DNA of 32,452 bases, from assembly GCA_910585295.1 (NCBI GenBank), contig CAJUDE010000022.1, forward strand, positions 1 through 32,452. Direction: 5' to 3'. Position numbers and translations under genes: made by a program. A model generated the notes under the pieces. The model saw only the letters and a program-made list of their open reading frames with translations, did not search any database and was not told the DNA's origin. This stretch comes from an uncultured Lachnospiraceae bacterium. Lineage in GTDB: Bacteria; Bacillota; Clostridia; Lachnospirales; Lachnospiraceae. This document shows, piece after piece, positions 7,385 through 14,425 of the stretch. Each line of letters starts with the position of its first letter. Position 1 is the stretch's first letter.

Positions 7385-7768
7385 ATGAAAAGCAGCAAAA
7401 TGGCATTGGGCATTTTAAGCAGTGTGTTAAGCATATTGATGTTTGTCCTGATACTGTTTGTGGTGTTGCGGGCAGGGACCGCTGCATATGATTTTGGCTA
7501 CAGGATATTTACAGAGCCTGCTGTGGACAAGGAGCCAGGGCGGGATGTCAGCGTGCGGCTGCGGGATGGGATGTCCCAGGAAGGGCTTGGGAGCCTGCTG
7601 GAAGAGAAAGGGCTTGTGGAAAACGGGTTCTTATTCTCCATACAGCTTCGCCTATTTTTGGGCGACAATGAGCTTAAATCTGGGAACTATACCCTAAATA
7701 CGTCCCAAACCTCAGAAGAGATGATTCAGATTTTAACAGGGGAAGAGACAGAGGAAGCAGATGAATGA
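7385..7768 (+). CDS. Short MltG/YceG-like membrane protein
   Basis: A 127-residue protein with one N-terminal membrane helix (about residues 7-29) followed by an extracytoplasmic part reading DVSVRLRDGMSQEGLGSLLEEKGLVE and LKSGNYTLNTSQTSEEMIQILTG. This is the LysM-like N-terminal region of the endolytic transglycosylase MltG. The catalytic domain with its active-site Glu is absent, so it is not expected to cut peptidoglycan. Such short MltG-like proteins are common in Clostridia and their role is unclear. ATG 7385 is chosen over an upstream in-frame ATG (7334, inside ylbF) because AGGGG lies just before it. Its stop overlaps the next start (ATGA). Confidence 0.75.
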   Translation: MKSSKMALGILSSVLSILMFVLILFVVLRAGTAAYDFGYRIFTEPAVDKEPGRDVSVRLRDGMSQEGLGSLLEEKGLVENGFLFSIQLRLFLGDNELKSGNYTLNTSQTSEEMIQILTGEETEEADE

Positions 7769-8418
7769 TTGTAGAAGAACGCCTTGCCACTTATATTAAT
7801 TCTCTGGGGAACGGCAAAGACGCATTCCTGTCAGAACTAGAGGAGGAAGCCAAACAGGCGCATGTGCCAATTATCCGTAAGGAAACACAGCAGTTCTTAC
7901 GGCTTTTGCTGGCAATGAATTGCCCAAGGCGCATTTTAGAAGTGGGGACCGCCATAGGCTTTTCTGCGCTGTGGATGGAGCAGAGCAACCCAGTCCCATG
8001 CCATATTACTACAATAGAAAATTATGCAAAAAGGATCCCTGTTGCAAAAGCAAATTTTTTGCGCGCAGGGAAGCAGAATGTGATAGAATTATTAGAAGGG
8101 GATGCCGCACAGGCCATGAAAGGGCTGCCAGGCCCATATGATTTTATTTTTATGGACGCAGCCAAAGGGCAGTACCTTAATTTCCTTCCCGAGGTGATGC
8201 GCCTTTTACGCCCTGGCGGGGTGCTAGTCTCAGATAATGTGCTGCAGGATGGCGCTGTGATAGAGTCGCGTTTTGCAGTTACCCGGAGGAACCGTACAAT
8301 CCACAAAAGGATGCGGGAATACCTTTATGAGCTGACCCATATGGAATCTTTGACAACCTCTGTGCTCCCGATAGGGGATGGGGTGACGGTTAGCGTGAAA
8401 GCGAGGGACAGTGAATGA
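7765..8418 (+). CDS. trmR: O-methyltransferase, TrmR-like (tRNA ho5U34)
   Basis: A 217-residue class I SAM-dependent O-methyltransferase of the YrrM/COMT-like family. The SAM-binding motif ILEVGTAIGFSALWM lies at about 57-71, with DFIFMDAAKGQY near 127 carrying the metal-binding Asp, and a RPGGVLVSDNVLQDG strand. B. subtilis TrmR (YrrM) methylates 5-hydroxyuridine at tRNA wobble position 34 to mo5U. The assignment rests on family plus context: the next gene is a TrhP-like U32 protein, the enzyme that makes ho5U, and yrrM-yrrN-yrrO are adjacent in Bacillus. The gene overlaps both neighbours by 4 bases, so translation is probably coupled. A small-molecule methyltransferase is the alternative. 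Confidence 0.8.
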   Translation: MIVEERLATYINSLGNGKDAFLSELEEEAKQAHVPIIRKETQQFLRLLLAMNCPRRILEVGTAIGFSALWMEQSNPVPCHITTIENYAKRIPVAKANFLRAGKQNVIELLEGDAAQAMKGLPGPYDFIFMDAAKGQYLNFLPEVMRLLRPGGVLVSDNVLQDGAVIESRFAVTRRNRTIHKRMREYLYELTHMESLTTSVLPIGDGVTVSVKARDSE

Positions 8419-9659
8419 AAAAGCCAGAGTTGCTTGTGCCGGCAAGCAGCCTTGAAGTATTAAAAGTAGCTGTGGTGTTTGGCGCAGATGCAGTGTATAT
8501 TGGAGGGGAAGCGTTTGGCCTTCGGGCGAAGGCGAAGAACTTTTCCTTAGCGGATATGGAAGAAGGCATCCGTTTTGCCCATGAACGCCAGGTAAAAGTG
8601 TATGTCACTGCAAATATCCTTGCCCACAATTCTGATTTGGAGGGGGTTCGGGAATATTTTGCAGAGTTAAAGCAGGTGGGGCCGGATGCCCTGATTATCT
8701 CTGACCCAGGCATATTTGCAATTGCCAGGGAGGTATGCCCAGAGATTGAGGTACACATATCCACCCAGGCAAACAATACAAATTACATGACATACCAGTT
8801 CTGGCATAAGCTCGGGGTGAAACGGGTGGTCTCTGCAAGGGAGCTGTCTTTGCAGGAAATATCCGAAATTCGTAAACAGATACCGGCGGATATGGAAATT
8901 GAGACATTTATCCATGGCGCTATGTGCATTTCTTATTCTGGAAGGTGCCTGCTCAGCAATTATTTTACTGGCAGGGACGCCAACCAGGGGGCATGCACCC
9001 ACCCCTGCCGTTGGAAATATGCCGTAGTTGAGGAAACACGTCCAGGGGAATACCTGCCTGTTTATGAAAATGAGCGGGGGACGTATTTATTCAATTCCAG
9101 GGATTTATGCATGGTTGGGCATATTCCAGAACTGGTGGAGGCTGGGATAGACAGCTTTAAAATTGAAGGAAGGATGAAAACGGCGCTTTACGTGGCGACA
9201 GTGGCGAGGACATACCGGAAAGCCATTGACGATTATTTTTGTTCAGAAGAAACGTACCAGGCTAACATGCCTTGGTACTTGGATCAGATTGTGGGATGCA
9301 CTTACCGGCGGTTTACGACAGGCTTTTTCTTTGGGAAGCCAGATGAAACCTCCCAGATTTATGACAATTCCACTTATGTGAAGGATTATACATACTTAGG
9401 GGTTGTTGGGGAGAAGGGCGCGCAAGGGTTATACAGAATAGAACAGAGAAATAAATTTTCTGTTGGAGAGCCAATTGAGGTGATGAAGCCAGATGGGACA
9501 AACCAAAAAGCAGTGGTTCAGTCAATCCAGGATGAAGATGGAAATGAAATGGGGTCGGCACCCCATCCAAAACAAGTGTTATATATTGATTTAGGACAGC
9601 CTTTGGCAAAGTTTGATATTCTGCGCAGGCAGGAAAAGGAGGATCAGTCAGATGAGTGA
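8415..9659 (+). CDS. trhP: U32 family protein, TrhP-like tRNA hydroxylation
   Basis: A 414-residue peptidase-U32-family protein. It opens PELLVPASSLEVLKVAVVFGADAVYIGG, has the signature FIHGAMCISYSGRCLLSNYF followed by NQGACTHPCRWKY, whose cysteines fit the family's iron-sulfur site, and DSFKIEGRMK near the middle. E. coli TrhP (YegQ) and B. subtilis TrhP1/P2 use prephenate-dependent chemistry to hydroxylate U34 of tRNA. Coupling with the TrmR-like gene supports that role over the old collagenase annotation. Start ATG 8415 overlaps the previous stop by 4 bases. Unlike Bacillus, only one U32 gene is present here. Confidence 0.85.
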   Translation: MKKPELLVPASSLEVLKVAVVFGADAVYIGGEAFGLRAKAKNFSLADMEEGIRFAHERQVKVYVTANILAHNSDLEGVREYFAELKQVGPDALIISDPGIFAIAREVCPEIEVHISTQANNTNYMTYQFWHKLGVKRVVSARELSLQEISEIRKQIPADMEIETFIHGAMCISYSGRCLLSNYFTGRDANQGACTHPCRWKYAVVEETRPGEYLPVYENERGTYLFNSRDLCMVGHIPELVEAGIDSFKIEGRMKTALYVATVARTYRKAIDDYFCSEETYQANMPWYLDQIVGCTYRRFTTGFFFGKPDETSQIYDNSTYVKDYTYLGVVGEKGAQGLYRIEQRNKFSVGEPIEVMKPDGTNQKAVVQSIQDEDGNEMGSAPHPKQVLYIDLGQPLAKFDILRRQEKEDQSDE

Positions 9660-10707
9660 AGACAGATATGTAGCATATGTAGGGACTTATACCCATGGAA
9701 CCAGCGTAGGGATCCATATTTATGATATGGATGTGGCGGCGGGGAGCATGACAGAACGCAAGGTGATCCCCATCAATAACCCTTCCCACTTGACTGTTTC
9801 TGCAAATGGTAAGTTCCTTTATTCCATAGCAGACGAAGGGGTGGCCGCATTTAAAATCCTCCCTGATGGGGATTTGGAGCCAATCAATGAGAAATGGATT
9901 GGCGGAATGCGTGGATGTTATGTGGATGTGGACCGTGAAAACAGGTATTTGTTTGTAGGCGGGTACCATGACGGGCGTGTAACCATGATGAATTTGAATG
10001 CGGATGGAAGCATTGGTGAAATTGCGGATGGCATTTTCCATACTGGCATGGGCAGGAGCATTGCGGAACGCAATTACCGCCCCCATGTGAACTGCGTTAA
10101 GCTGACTCCCCAGCAGCGTTACCTCTGCGCTGTGGATGGCGGCCTGGATCAGGTGAAAATATATCAGATAGACTATCAACGGGGAAAATTAAAGATTGCT
10201 GATATCCTGCGTGAGCATCTAGAATCCTCTCCAAGGATGATACGGTTCACCAGGGATGGAAGGTATGCGTATGTACTGTGCGAGGAGAGCAATGAAGTGG
10301 ATGTATACAGTTACGCATGCACCCCTCAAGGGCCGGAGTTTGAAAGGATCCAAAGCATCCCTACCGTAGAGGAGGAAGAGAAGATAAATTGCGGGGCTTC
10401 TGGGATGGAAATCAGCAGGGATGGGAAATATCTGTTCTGTTCCAATGCTGGCGCAAATTCTGTGGTAATTTATTCTATAAACCAGCAAACCGGGGAATTG
10501 ACCATGATGTGCGATTCTAAAATCAGCGGGGACTATCCCAAATCCATTGCAATTTTCCCAGATGGGCAGCATTTCCTAAGCCTGAACCATGACACGAATG
10601 AAATTATGACATTCCATGTAGACTATGAAAAAAAATATTTCTTAATGAAAGGCAGGCCAATCGAGATTGACAGGCCTAACTGCATCCGTATCCATAAATT
10701 AAAGTAA
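9652..10707 (+). CDS. Beta-propeller lactonase (6-phosphogluconolactonase-like)
   Basis: A 351-residue protein of the lactonase/7-bladed propeller family (PF10282). It begins YVAYVGTYT, carries repeated blades such as NPSHLTVSANGKFLYSI, RYLFVGGYHDG and GMEISRDGKYLFCSNAG, and contains the central RPHVNCVKLTP motif. Some members hydrolyse 6-phosphogluconolactone in the pentose phosphate pathway, but substrate cannot be decided here. There is no signal peptide, so it is probably cytosolic. ATG 9652 with GGAGG just upstream is chosen; it overlaps the end of trhP by 8 bases. It is the last gene of the run before a terminator. Confidence 0.8.
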   Translation: MSEDRYVAYVGTYTHGTSVGIHIYDMDVAAGSMTERKVIPINNPSHLTVSANGKFLYSIADEGVAAFKILPDGDLEPINEKWIGGMRGCYVDVDRENRYLFVGGYHDGRVTMMNLNADGSIGEIADGIFHTGMGRSIAERNYRPHVNCVKLTPQQRYLCAVDGGLDQVKIYQIDYQRGKLKIADILREHLESSPRMIRFTRDGRYAYVLCEESNEVDVYSYACTPQGPEFERIQSIPTVEEEEKINCGASGMEISRDGKYLFCSNAGANSVVIYSINQQTGELTMMCDSKISGDYPKSIAIFPDGQHFLSLNHDTNEIMTFHVDYEKKYFLMKGRPIEIDRPNCIRIHKLK

Positions 10708-10708
10708 C

Positions 10709-10736
10709 AAAAGGCCCTGCAGTCGCGGGGCTTTTT
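10709..10736 (+). terminator. Terminator after the lactonase gene
   Basis: AAAAGGCCC (10709-10717) pairs with GGGGCTTTT (10727-10735) with one internal mismatch and a 9-base loop. The T-rich side continues to CTTTTTGTTATTTT. It ends the ireB-to-lactonase transcript. Confidence 0.8.
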
Positions 10737-10747
10737 GTTATTTTAAC

Positions 10748-10912
10748 AGTATTGCATGTTAGCGTCATGGAAGCAAGGCTCAAAGAACTATGGAAGCCTT
10801 TGGGAACCATGGGGCTTTGCATCCAGGGGCTTATTGGAATGTTTGGCGCGCCTAGCATTTCGGGCTTTTGTTGGATGGAAATAAATCAACAAAAGTGTAG
10901 GAATTGTATTGG
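10748..10912 (-). repeat. Intergenic palindromic repeat, copy A
   Basis: The core 10766-10883 matches the reverse complement of 12271-12388 without gaps, with about 17 mismatches in 118 bases by hand count. Similarity continues more weakly to about 10912, just before the aroC stop. It contains a 22-base near-palindrome centred on GGCGCGCC (10845-10852) and a hairpin AAGCC...GGCTT. No open frame of note lies within. It is probably a mobile-element-like intergenic repeat; here it forms the 3' flank of aroC. Confidence 0.75.
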
Positions 10913-10915
10913 AGG

Positions 10916-12046
10916 TCAAGGCTGCATATAGAATTGCCCCAAATAGTTAAGCTGGTTGCCCATACGTTCCATCATAAGGTCAAGCAGCGCCAATGCCGCC
11001 ATGGACTCTACGACTACCACAGCTCTTGGGACAATCACTGGGTCATGGCGGCCGTGGATGGAAATTTCTATATTTTCCCCATTTTTATTGACTGTATTTT
11101 GGAGGGAGGCGATGGATGGGGTAGGCTTGATGGCGGCGCGGAAGACAATCGGCTCACCATTGCTGATGCCGCCCAGGATTCCCCCGGCATGGTTGGTGGG
11201 GCAAGTGGCTTTTCCATGGGAAATTTCAAAACAGTCGTTATTTTTGGAACCAAAGGAGGATGCTGCGGCAAATCCGTCCCCAATTTCAAACCCTTTCACT
11301 GCCCCAATGGAGAAAATAGCCTTGGCAAGGTTTGCGTCCAGTTTATCAAAAACAGGCTCCCCAACCCCGGCAGGCACGCCAGTAATGATACATTCAATTA
11401 CCCCTCCGGCAGAATCTTTTTGCCCCATGCAGTTTTCCAAGAATTTCTGTGCTTCGATGCAGGCAGCCTCTTCTGGCATATATAAGGGGTTAGAGGAGAT
11501 TTGGGCAGCCATTTCTGAAATCCCCTCCCGCAATATGCTTTCTGGTGTTTGGGAGATTGAAATGGGGCCGATAGAACGGGTATAGGCCAAAAAAGATATT
11601 CCAATCTGATTTAGGAGTTTGGAGGCGATAGCCCCTGCTGCAACCCTCCCTATGGTTTCCCTTCCAGAAGAGCGCCCGCCTCCCCGATAATCTCGGAACC
11701 CATATTTCATGTCGAATGTATAGTCTGCATGCCCTGGCCGGTAATAAGAGGCGATATCCCCATAATCCCTAGACCGCTGGTCTTTGTTCCATACCATAAG
11801 GCTGATAGGGGTTCCAGTAGTTTTCCCTTCAAAGACGCCAGAGAGGATTTCCACTAGGTCATCCTCTTTCCTTTGAGTAGAGAACCTGGACTGCCCAGGC
11901 TTGCGCCTGTTTAAAAATTCCTGTATATCTGTTTCATTTAAAGGAAGCCCTGCCGGGCATCCATCTACTACAACGCCGATGCCTTTTCCATGGGATTCCC
12001 CCCAGGTAGTTATTTTAAAATGGGTTCCAAATGTTGATCCTGCCAT
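10916..12046 (-). CDS. aroC: Chorismate synthase
   Basis: A 376-residue enzyme that converts 5-enolpyruvylshikimate-3-phosphate to chorismate using reduced FMN, the last common step of aromatic synthesis. Signatures are WGESHGKGIG at 15-24, RPGHADYT at 103-110 and RGGGRSSGRET at 121-131. The later conserved GGISNGEPI and GRHDPVI segments are also present. ATG at 12046 is chosen because AAGGAGGT lies 4-6 bases upstream; an in-frame TTG at 12061 would add five residues upstream of that site. The gene stands alone on the minus strand, flanked on both sides by inverted copies of the same intergenic repeat. Its chorismate also feeds prephenate, the co-substrate of the nearby TrhP-like enzyme. Confidence 0.96.
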   Translation of the reverse strand: MAGSTFGTHFKITTWGESHGKGIGVVVDGCPAGLPLNETDIQEFLNRRKPGQSRFSTQRKEDDLVEILSGVFEGKTTGTPISLMVWNKDQRSRDYGDIASYYRPGHADYTFDMKYGFRDYRGGGRSSGRETIGRVAAGAIASKLLNQIGISFLAYTRSIGPISISQTPESILREGISEMAAQISSNPLYMPEEAACIEAQKFLENCMGQKDSAGGVIECIITGVPAGVGEPVFDKLDANLAKAIFSIGAVKGFEIGDGFAAASSFGSKNNDCFEISHGKATCPTNHAGGILGGISNGEPIVFRAAIKPTPSIASLQNTVNKNGENIEISIHGRHDPVIVPRAVVVVESMAALALLDLMMERMGNQLNYLGQFYMQP

Positions 12047-12050
12047 AATA

Positions 12051-12058
12051 ACCTCCTT
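12051..12058 (-). promoter_or_regulatory. Ribosome-binding site deciding the aroC start
   Basis: AAGGAGGT on the minus strand, the best such site in the window, 4 bases upstream of ATG 12046. It rules out the longer TTG start at 12061. Confidence 0.85.
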
Positions 12059-12148
12059 CAATCTTGTTATGTATCAATCGTGGACAATAGTATGCCTTGA
12101 AACAGTAACGATTATAGCCGACTTTTTGGAAAAAGGAAAGTATTTTTA

Positions 12149-12177
12149 TTGAGAAAGGCAGGGGATTCTGCTATACT
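12149..12177 (+). promoter_or_regulatory. Probable tgt promoter upstream of the palindromic repeat
   Basis: TTGAGA (12149-12154), a 17-base spacer and TATACT (12172-12177) with TGC in front form an extended -10 promoter on the plus strand. The first gene downstream is tgt at 12524, so the transcript would carry the whole palindromic repeat in a leader of about 340 bases. On the minus strand a TATAAT at 12116-12111, with a poor -35, may serve aroC. Confidence 0.5.
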
Positions 12178-12199
12178 GTTATTTTAGCTGCTAAATATG

Positions 12200-12500
12200 T
12201 TGAATTTGGGCAATTGAGAAACTAGAAAATTATCAAAATTTCATATACAATTACTGCACTCTTATGGAAATATTTCCATCTTACAAAAGCCTGAAATGCT
12301 AGGCGCGCCAAGCATTCCAGCAAGCCTCTGGCTACAAAGCTCCATGTTCCGCAAAGGCTCCCATGGTCCTTTGAGCCTGGCTTCCATGGCTCTAAGATGC
12401 ATTCCTTGCCTTTTGTATGAGAAAATATTTCTTCTCAAAGTTTTGGAATTGTGGAGAAATTTATAAAATTATTGAGTTTCGCAATTATCTAATTGTGGAA
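12200..12500 (+). repeat. Intergenic palindromic repeat, copy B (about 300 bases)
   Basis: The left arm (about 12205-12300) is complementary, imperfectly, to the right arm (about 12398-12497). Matching blocks include AATTGxGAAACT, ACAATT, AATATTT and TACAAAAG. The middle (12300-12398) carries the GGCGCGCC near-palindrome (12302-12309) and AGCC/GGCT hairpins, and is shared with copy A. A perfect 16-base palindrome ATGGAAATATTTCCAT lies at 12264-12279. It codes for nothing recognisable. It has the look of a miniature inverted-repeat element or a large cruciform/RNA hairpin; no clear target-site duplication was identified. Confidence 0.7.
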
Positions 12501-12523
12501 TTAGAGAAAGGAAGGAACGATTA

Positions 12524-13654
12524 ATGTATAAATTATTAAAACAAGAAGGGCGGGCAAAACGTGGGGAATTCCATACGGTGCATGGGACCATACAGACACC
12601 AGTTTTTATGAATGTGGGGACAGTGGCAGCAATTAAAGGGGCGGTGTCCACCGAAGATTTACGGCAGATTAAAACTCAGGTGCAGTTGTCCAACACGTAC
12701 CACCTCCACGTGCGGCCAGGGGATGACGTGGTAAAGGATATGGGGGGGCTGCATAAATTTATGGATTGGGACAAGCCGATTTTGACTGATTCTGGAGGCT
12801 TCCAGGTGTTTTCCCTTGCAGGGCTGCGCAAGATCAAAGAAGAAGGCGTATATTTCCATTCCCATGTTGATGGCAAAAAAATATTTATGGGCCCAGAAGA
12901 AAGCATGCAAATCCAGTCAAACCTGGCATCCACAATTGCAATGGCTTTTGATGAATGCCCGTCCAGCGTGGCAAAGCGTCCTTATGTGGAAGCTTCTGTG
13001 GCTAGGACAACCCGCTGGCTGCAAAGATGCAAGAAAGAAATGGCAAGGCTGAATAGCCAAGGTTCTGCAATCAACCCCAAGCAAATGCTGTTTGGCATCA
13101 ACCAGGGTGCAATTTTTGATGACATCCGCATTGACCATGCCAAAAGGATCTCCGAACTGGATTTGGATGGATATGCCATTGGAGGGCTTGCCGTAGGGGA
13201 AAGCCATGAAGAAATGTACCATATCCTGGATGTGACCGTCCCGCACCTGCCTTTGGAAAAGCCCACTTACCTGATGGGGGTAGGGACCCCGGCAAATATC
13301 TTAGAAGGCGTGGAGCGCGGCGTGGATTTTTTTGACTGTGTATATCCCAGCCGGAATGGGCGCCATGGGCATCTGTACACCAACCAGGGAAAGATTAATT
13401 TATATAACAAGAAATACGAAAGGGACCCAAGGCCTATCGAAGAGGGATGCCAATGCCCGGCGTGCCAGCATTACAGCAGGGCTTATATCCGGCACCTCTT
13501 AAAGGCAAAGGAAATGCTTGGGATGCGCCTGTGCGTGCTCCATAACCTGTATTTTTATAACACGATGATGGAAGAGGTCAGGGATGCGCTGGACCAGGGG
13601 CGGTTCCATGCTTATAAAGAAGAAAAACTGTATGGCATGGGGCAAGGGCAATAG
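12524..13654 (+). CDS. tgt: Queuine tRNA-ribosyltransferase
   Basis: A 376-residue TIM-barrel enzyme that exchanges guanine-34 for preQ1 in tRNAs with GUN anticodons. The substrate-binding loop TDSGGFQVFS has Asp89, and the nucleophile is Asp271 in FFDCVYPSRNGRHG. Zinc ligands are Cys309, Cys311, Cys314 and His340. Length is normal. AAAGGAAGG lies before ATG 12524. The pairing with yajC downstream is the standard tgt-yajC order, though here 140 bases and a second promoter separate them. The long leader carries the palindromic repeat rather than a recognisable preQ1 riboswitch. Confidence 0.96.
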   Translation: MYKLLKQEGRAKRGEFHTVHGTIQTPVFMNVGTVAAIKGAVSTEDLRQIKTQVQLSNTYHLHVRPGDDVVKDMGGLHKFMDWDKPILTDSGGFQVFSLAGLRKIKEEGVYFHSHVDGKKIFMGPEESMQIQSNLASTIAMAFDECPSSVAKRPYVEASVARTTRWLQRCKKEMARLNSQGSAINPKQMLFGINQGAIFDDIRIDHAKRISELDLDGYAIGGLAVGESHEEMYHILDVTVPHLPLEKPTYLMGVGTPANILEGVERGVDFFDCVYPSRNGRHGHLYTNQGKINLYNKKYERDPRPIEEGCQCPACQHYSRAYIRHLLKAKEMLGMRLCVLHNLYFYNTMMEEVRDALDQGRFHAYKEEKLYGMGQGQ

Positions 13655-13688
13655 ATTCCTAAAATTTTTATAAATCGTGGAAAACCCC

Positions 13689-13717
13689 TTGCCCTGACGA
13701 ACCATTTTGTGTACAAT
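13689..13717 (+). promoter_or_regulatory. Promoter for yajC
   Basis: TTGCCC (13689-13694), a 17-base spacer and TACAAT (13712-13717), 78 bases upstream of the yajC start. It suggests yajC can be expressed separately from tgt. Confidence 0.5.
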
Positions 13718-13794
13718 AGAATGAGTGCGCAGGGAGTTTGCCACTGAGTGAAAGGAAGAAATTGTATGGAATGCACAATGCAGGAGGAAAAGAA

Positions 13795-14112
13795 ATGTCA
13801 ATTTTAGCCCAAACAGATGCAGCGGCCGGGTTTTCTATAATCTGGATTATCATAATGCTGGTAGTGCTTTATTTCATGATGATACGCCCGCAGCAAAAAG
13901 AGACAAAGAGGAAAAATGCGATGTTGTCAGAACTGGCAGTAGGCGACACCGTTTTAACCACCAGCGGCTTTTATGGAATGGTAATTGATATTACAGAAGA
14001 CACAGTGATTATGGAGTTTGGAAATAACAAGAACTGCCGTATTCCGATGCAGAAAGCAGCCATCGCAATGGTGGAGAAGCCGGAAGACGCAACAGAGAAA
14101 GAGGGTAAATAG
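13795..14112 (+). CDS. yajC: Preprotein translocase subunit YajC
   Basis: A 105-residue single-pass membrane protein, accessory to SecDF in protein export. A hydrophobic helix spans about residues 12-29 and is followed by the conserved RPQQKETKRKNAML and GDTVLTTSGFYGMVIDI. The C-terminal domain is the usual small beta-rich cytosolic part. ATG 13795 follows AGGAGG (13782-13787) at 7 bases; upstream in-frame codons lack a ribosome site. secD/secF do not follow; the gene is closed by its own terminator. Confidence 0.93.
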   Translation: MSILAQTDAAAGFSIIWIIIMLVVLYFMMIRPQQKETKRKNAMLSELAVGDTVLTTSGFYGMVIDITEDTVIMEFGNNKNCRIPMQKAAIAMVEKPEDATEKEGK

Positions 14113-14116
14113 CATC

Positions 14117-14156
14117 AAGACATTCTCAGGCAGGAGCCAGGGAATGTCTTTTTTTC
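14117..14156 (+). terminator. Terminator after yajC
   Basis: AAGACATTC (14117-14125) pairs perfectly with GAATGTCTT (14142-14150), followed by a run of T to 14156. Confidence 0.88.
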
Positions 14157-14159
14157 TAT

Positions 14160-14425
14160 ATAAAAAAGCCATGCGAAAGTGAATGGTTTTCCAATAAGGG
14201 AAAGCCCTCCCAGAAGGATGGCGTTTGCAGCCTCTATCACTTAATATAATAGAAGAATGGTATATACATAACTATAAGTTATAAAAACCATGAAAAAGAA
14301 AAATGTCTTTTTCAGTTGAAATCCGAGGATAAATATAATATAGTAGTACTATTGATGAAATCTCACGGATTTCAGTATGGCAATGTCCCAGTTCTGGGAC
14401 GGGAAGATAGAAGGAGAATAAGGGA
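14160..14425 (+). promoter_or_regulatory. leuB: Structured leader region of the leuB operon
   Basis: The 265 bases hold several perfect stems: GGTTTTCC/GGAAAGCC near 14184-14205, ATAACT/AGTTAT near 14268-14282, GAAAAAGA/TCTTTTTC near 14292-14313, TGAAATCCG/CGGATTTCA spanning about 14317-14374, and GTCCCAG/CTGGGAC at 14385-14400. Two TATAAT boxes (14245-14250 and 14334-14339) are candidate -10 elements with weak -35s. No T-box sequence was found. Short frames such as MAMSQFWDGKIEGE (14379-14423) end just before leuB but contain no run of Leu, Ile or Val codons. A regulatory leader is likely but its class is unknown. Confidence 0.45.

Noticed and set aside
9313..10179. 288-codon minus-strand ORF opposite trhP and the lactonase
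   Set aside because: Shadow frame: rich in His, Cys and Pro, and both sense-strand genes match known families with good start sites.
10904..11585. Plus-strand ORFs of about 200 codons opposite aroC
   Set aside because: Antisense shadows of the clearly conserved aroC.
14160..14425. T-box or known amino-acid riboswitch before leuB
   Set aside because: The conserved T-box sequence and other recognisable riboswitch cores were not found.
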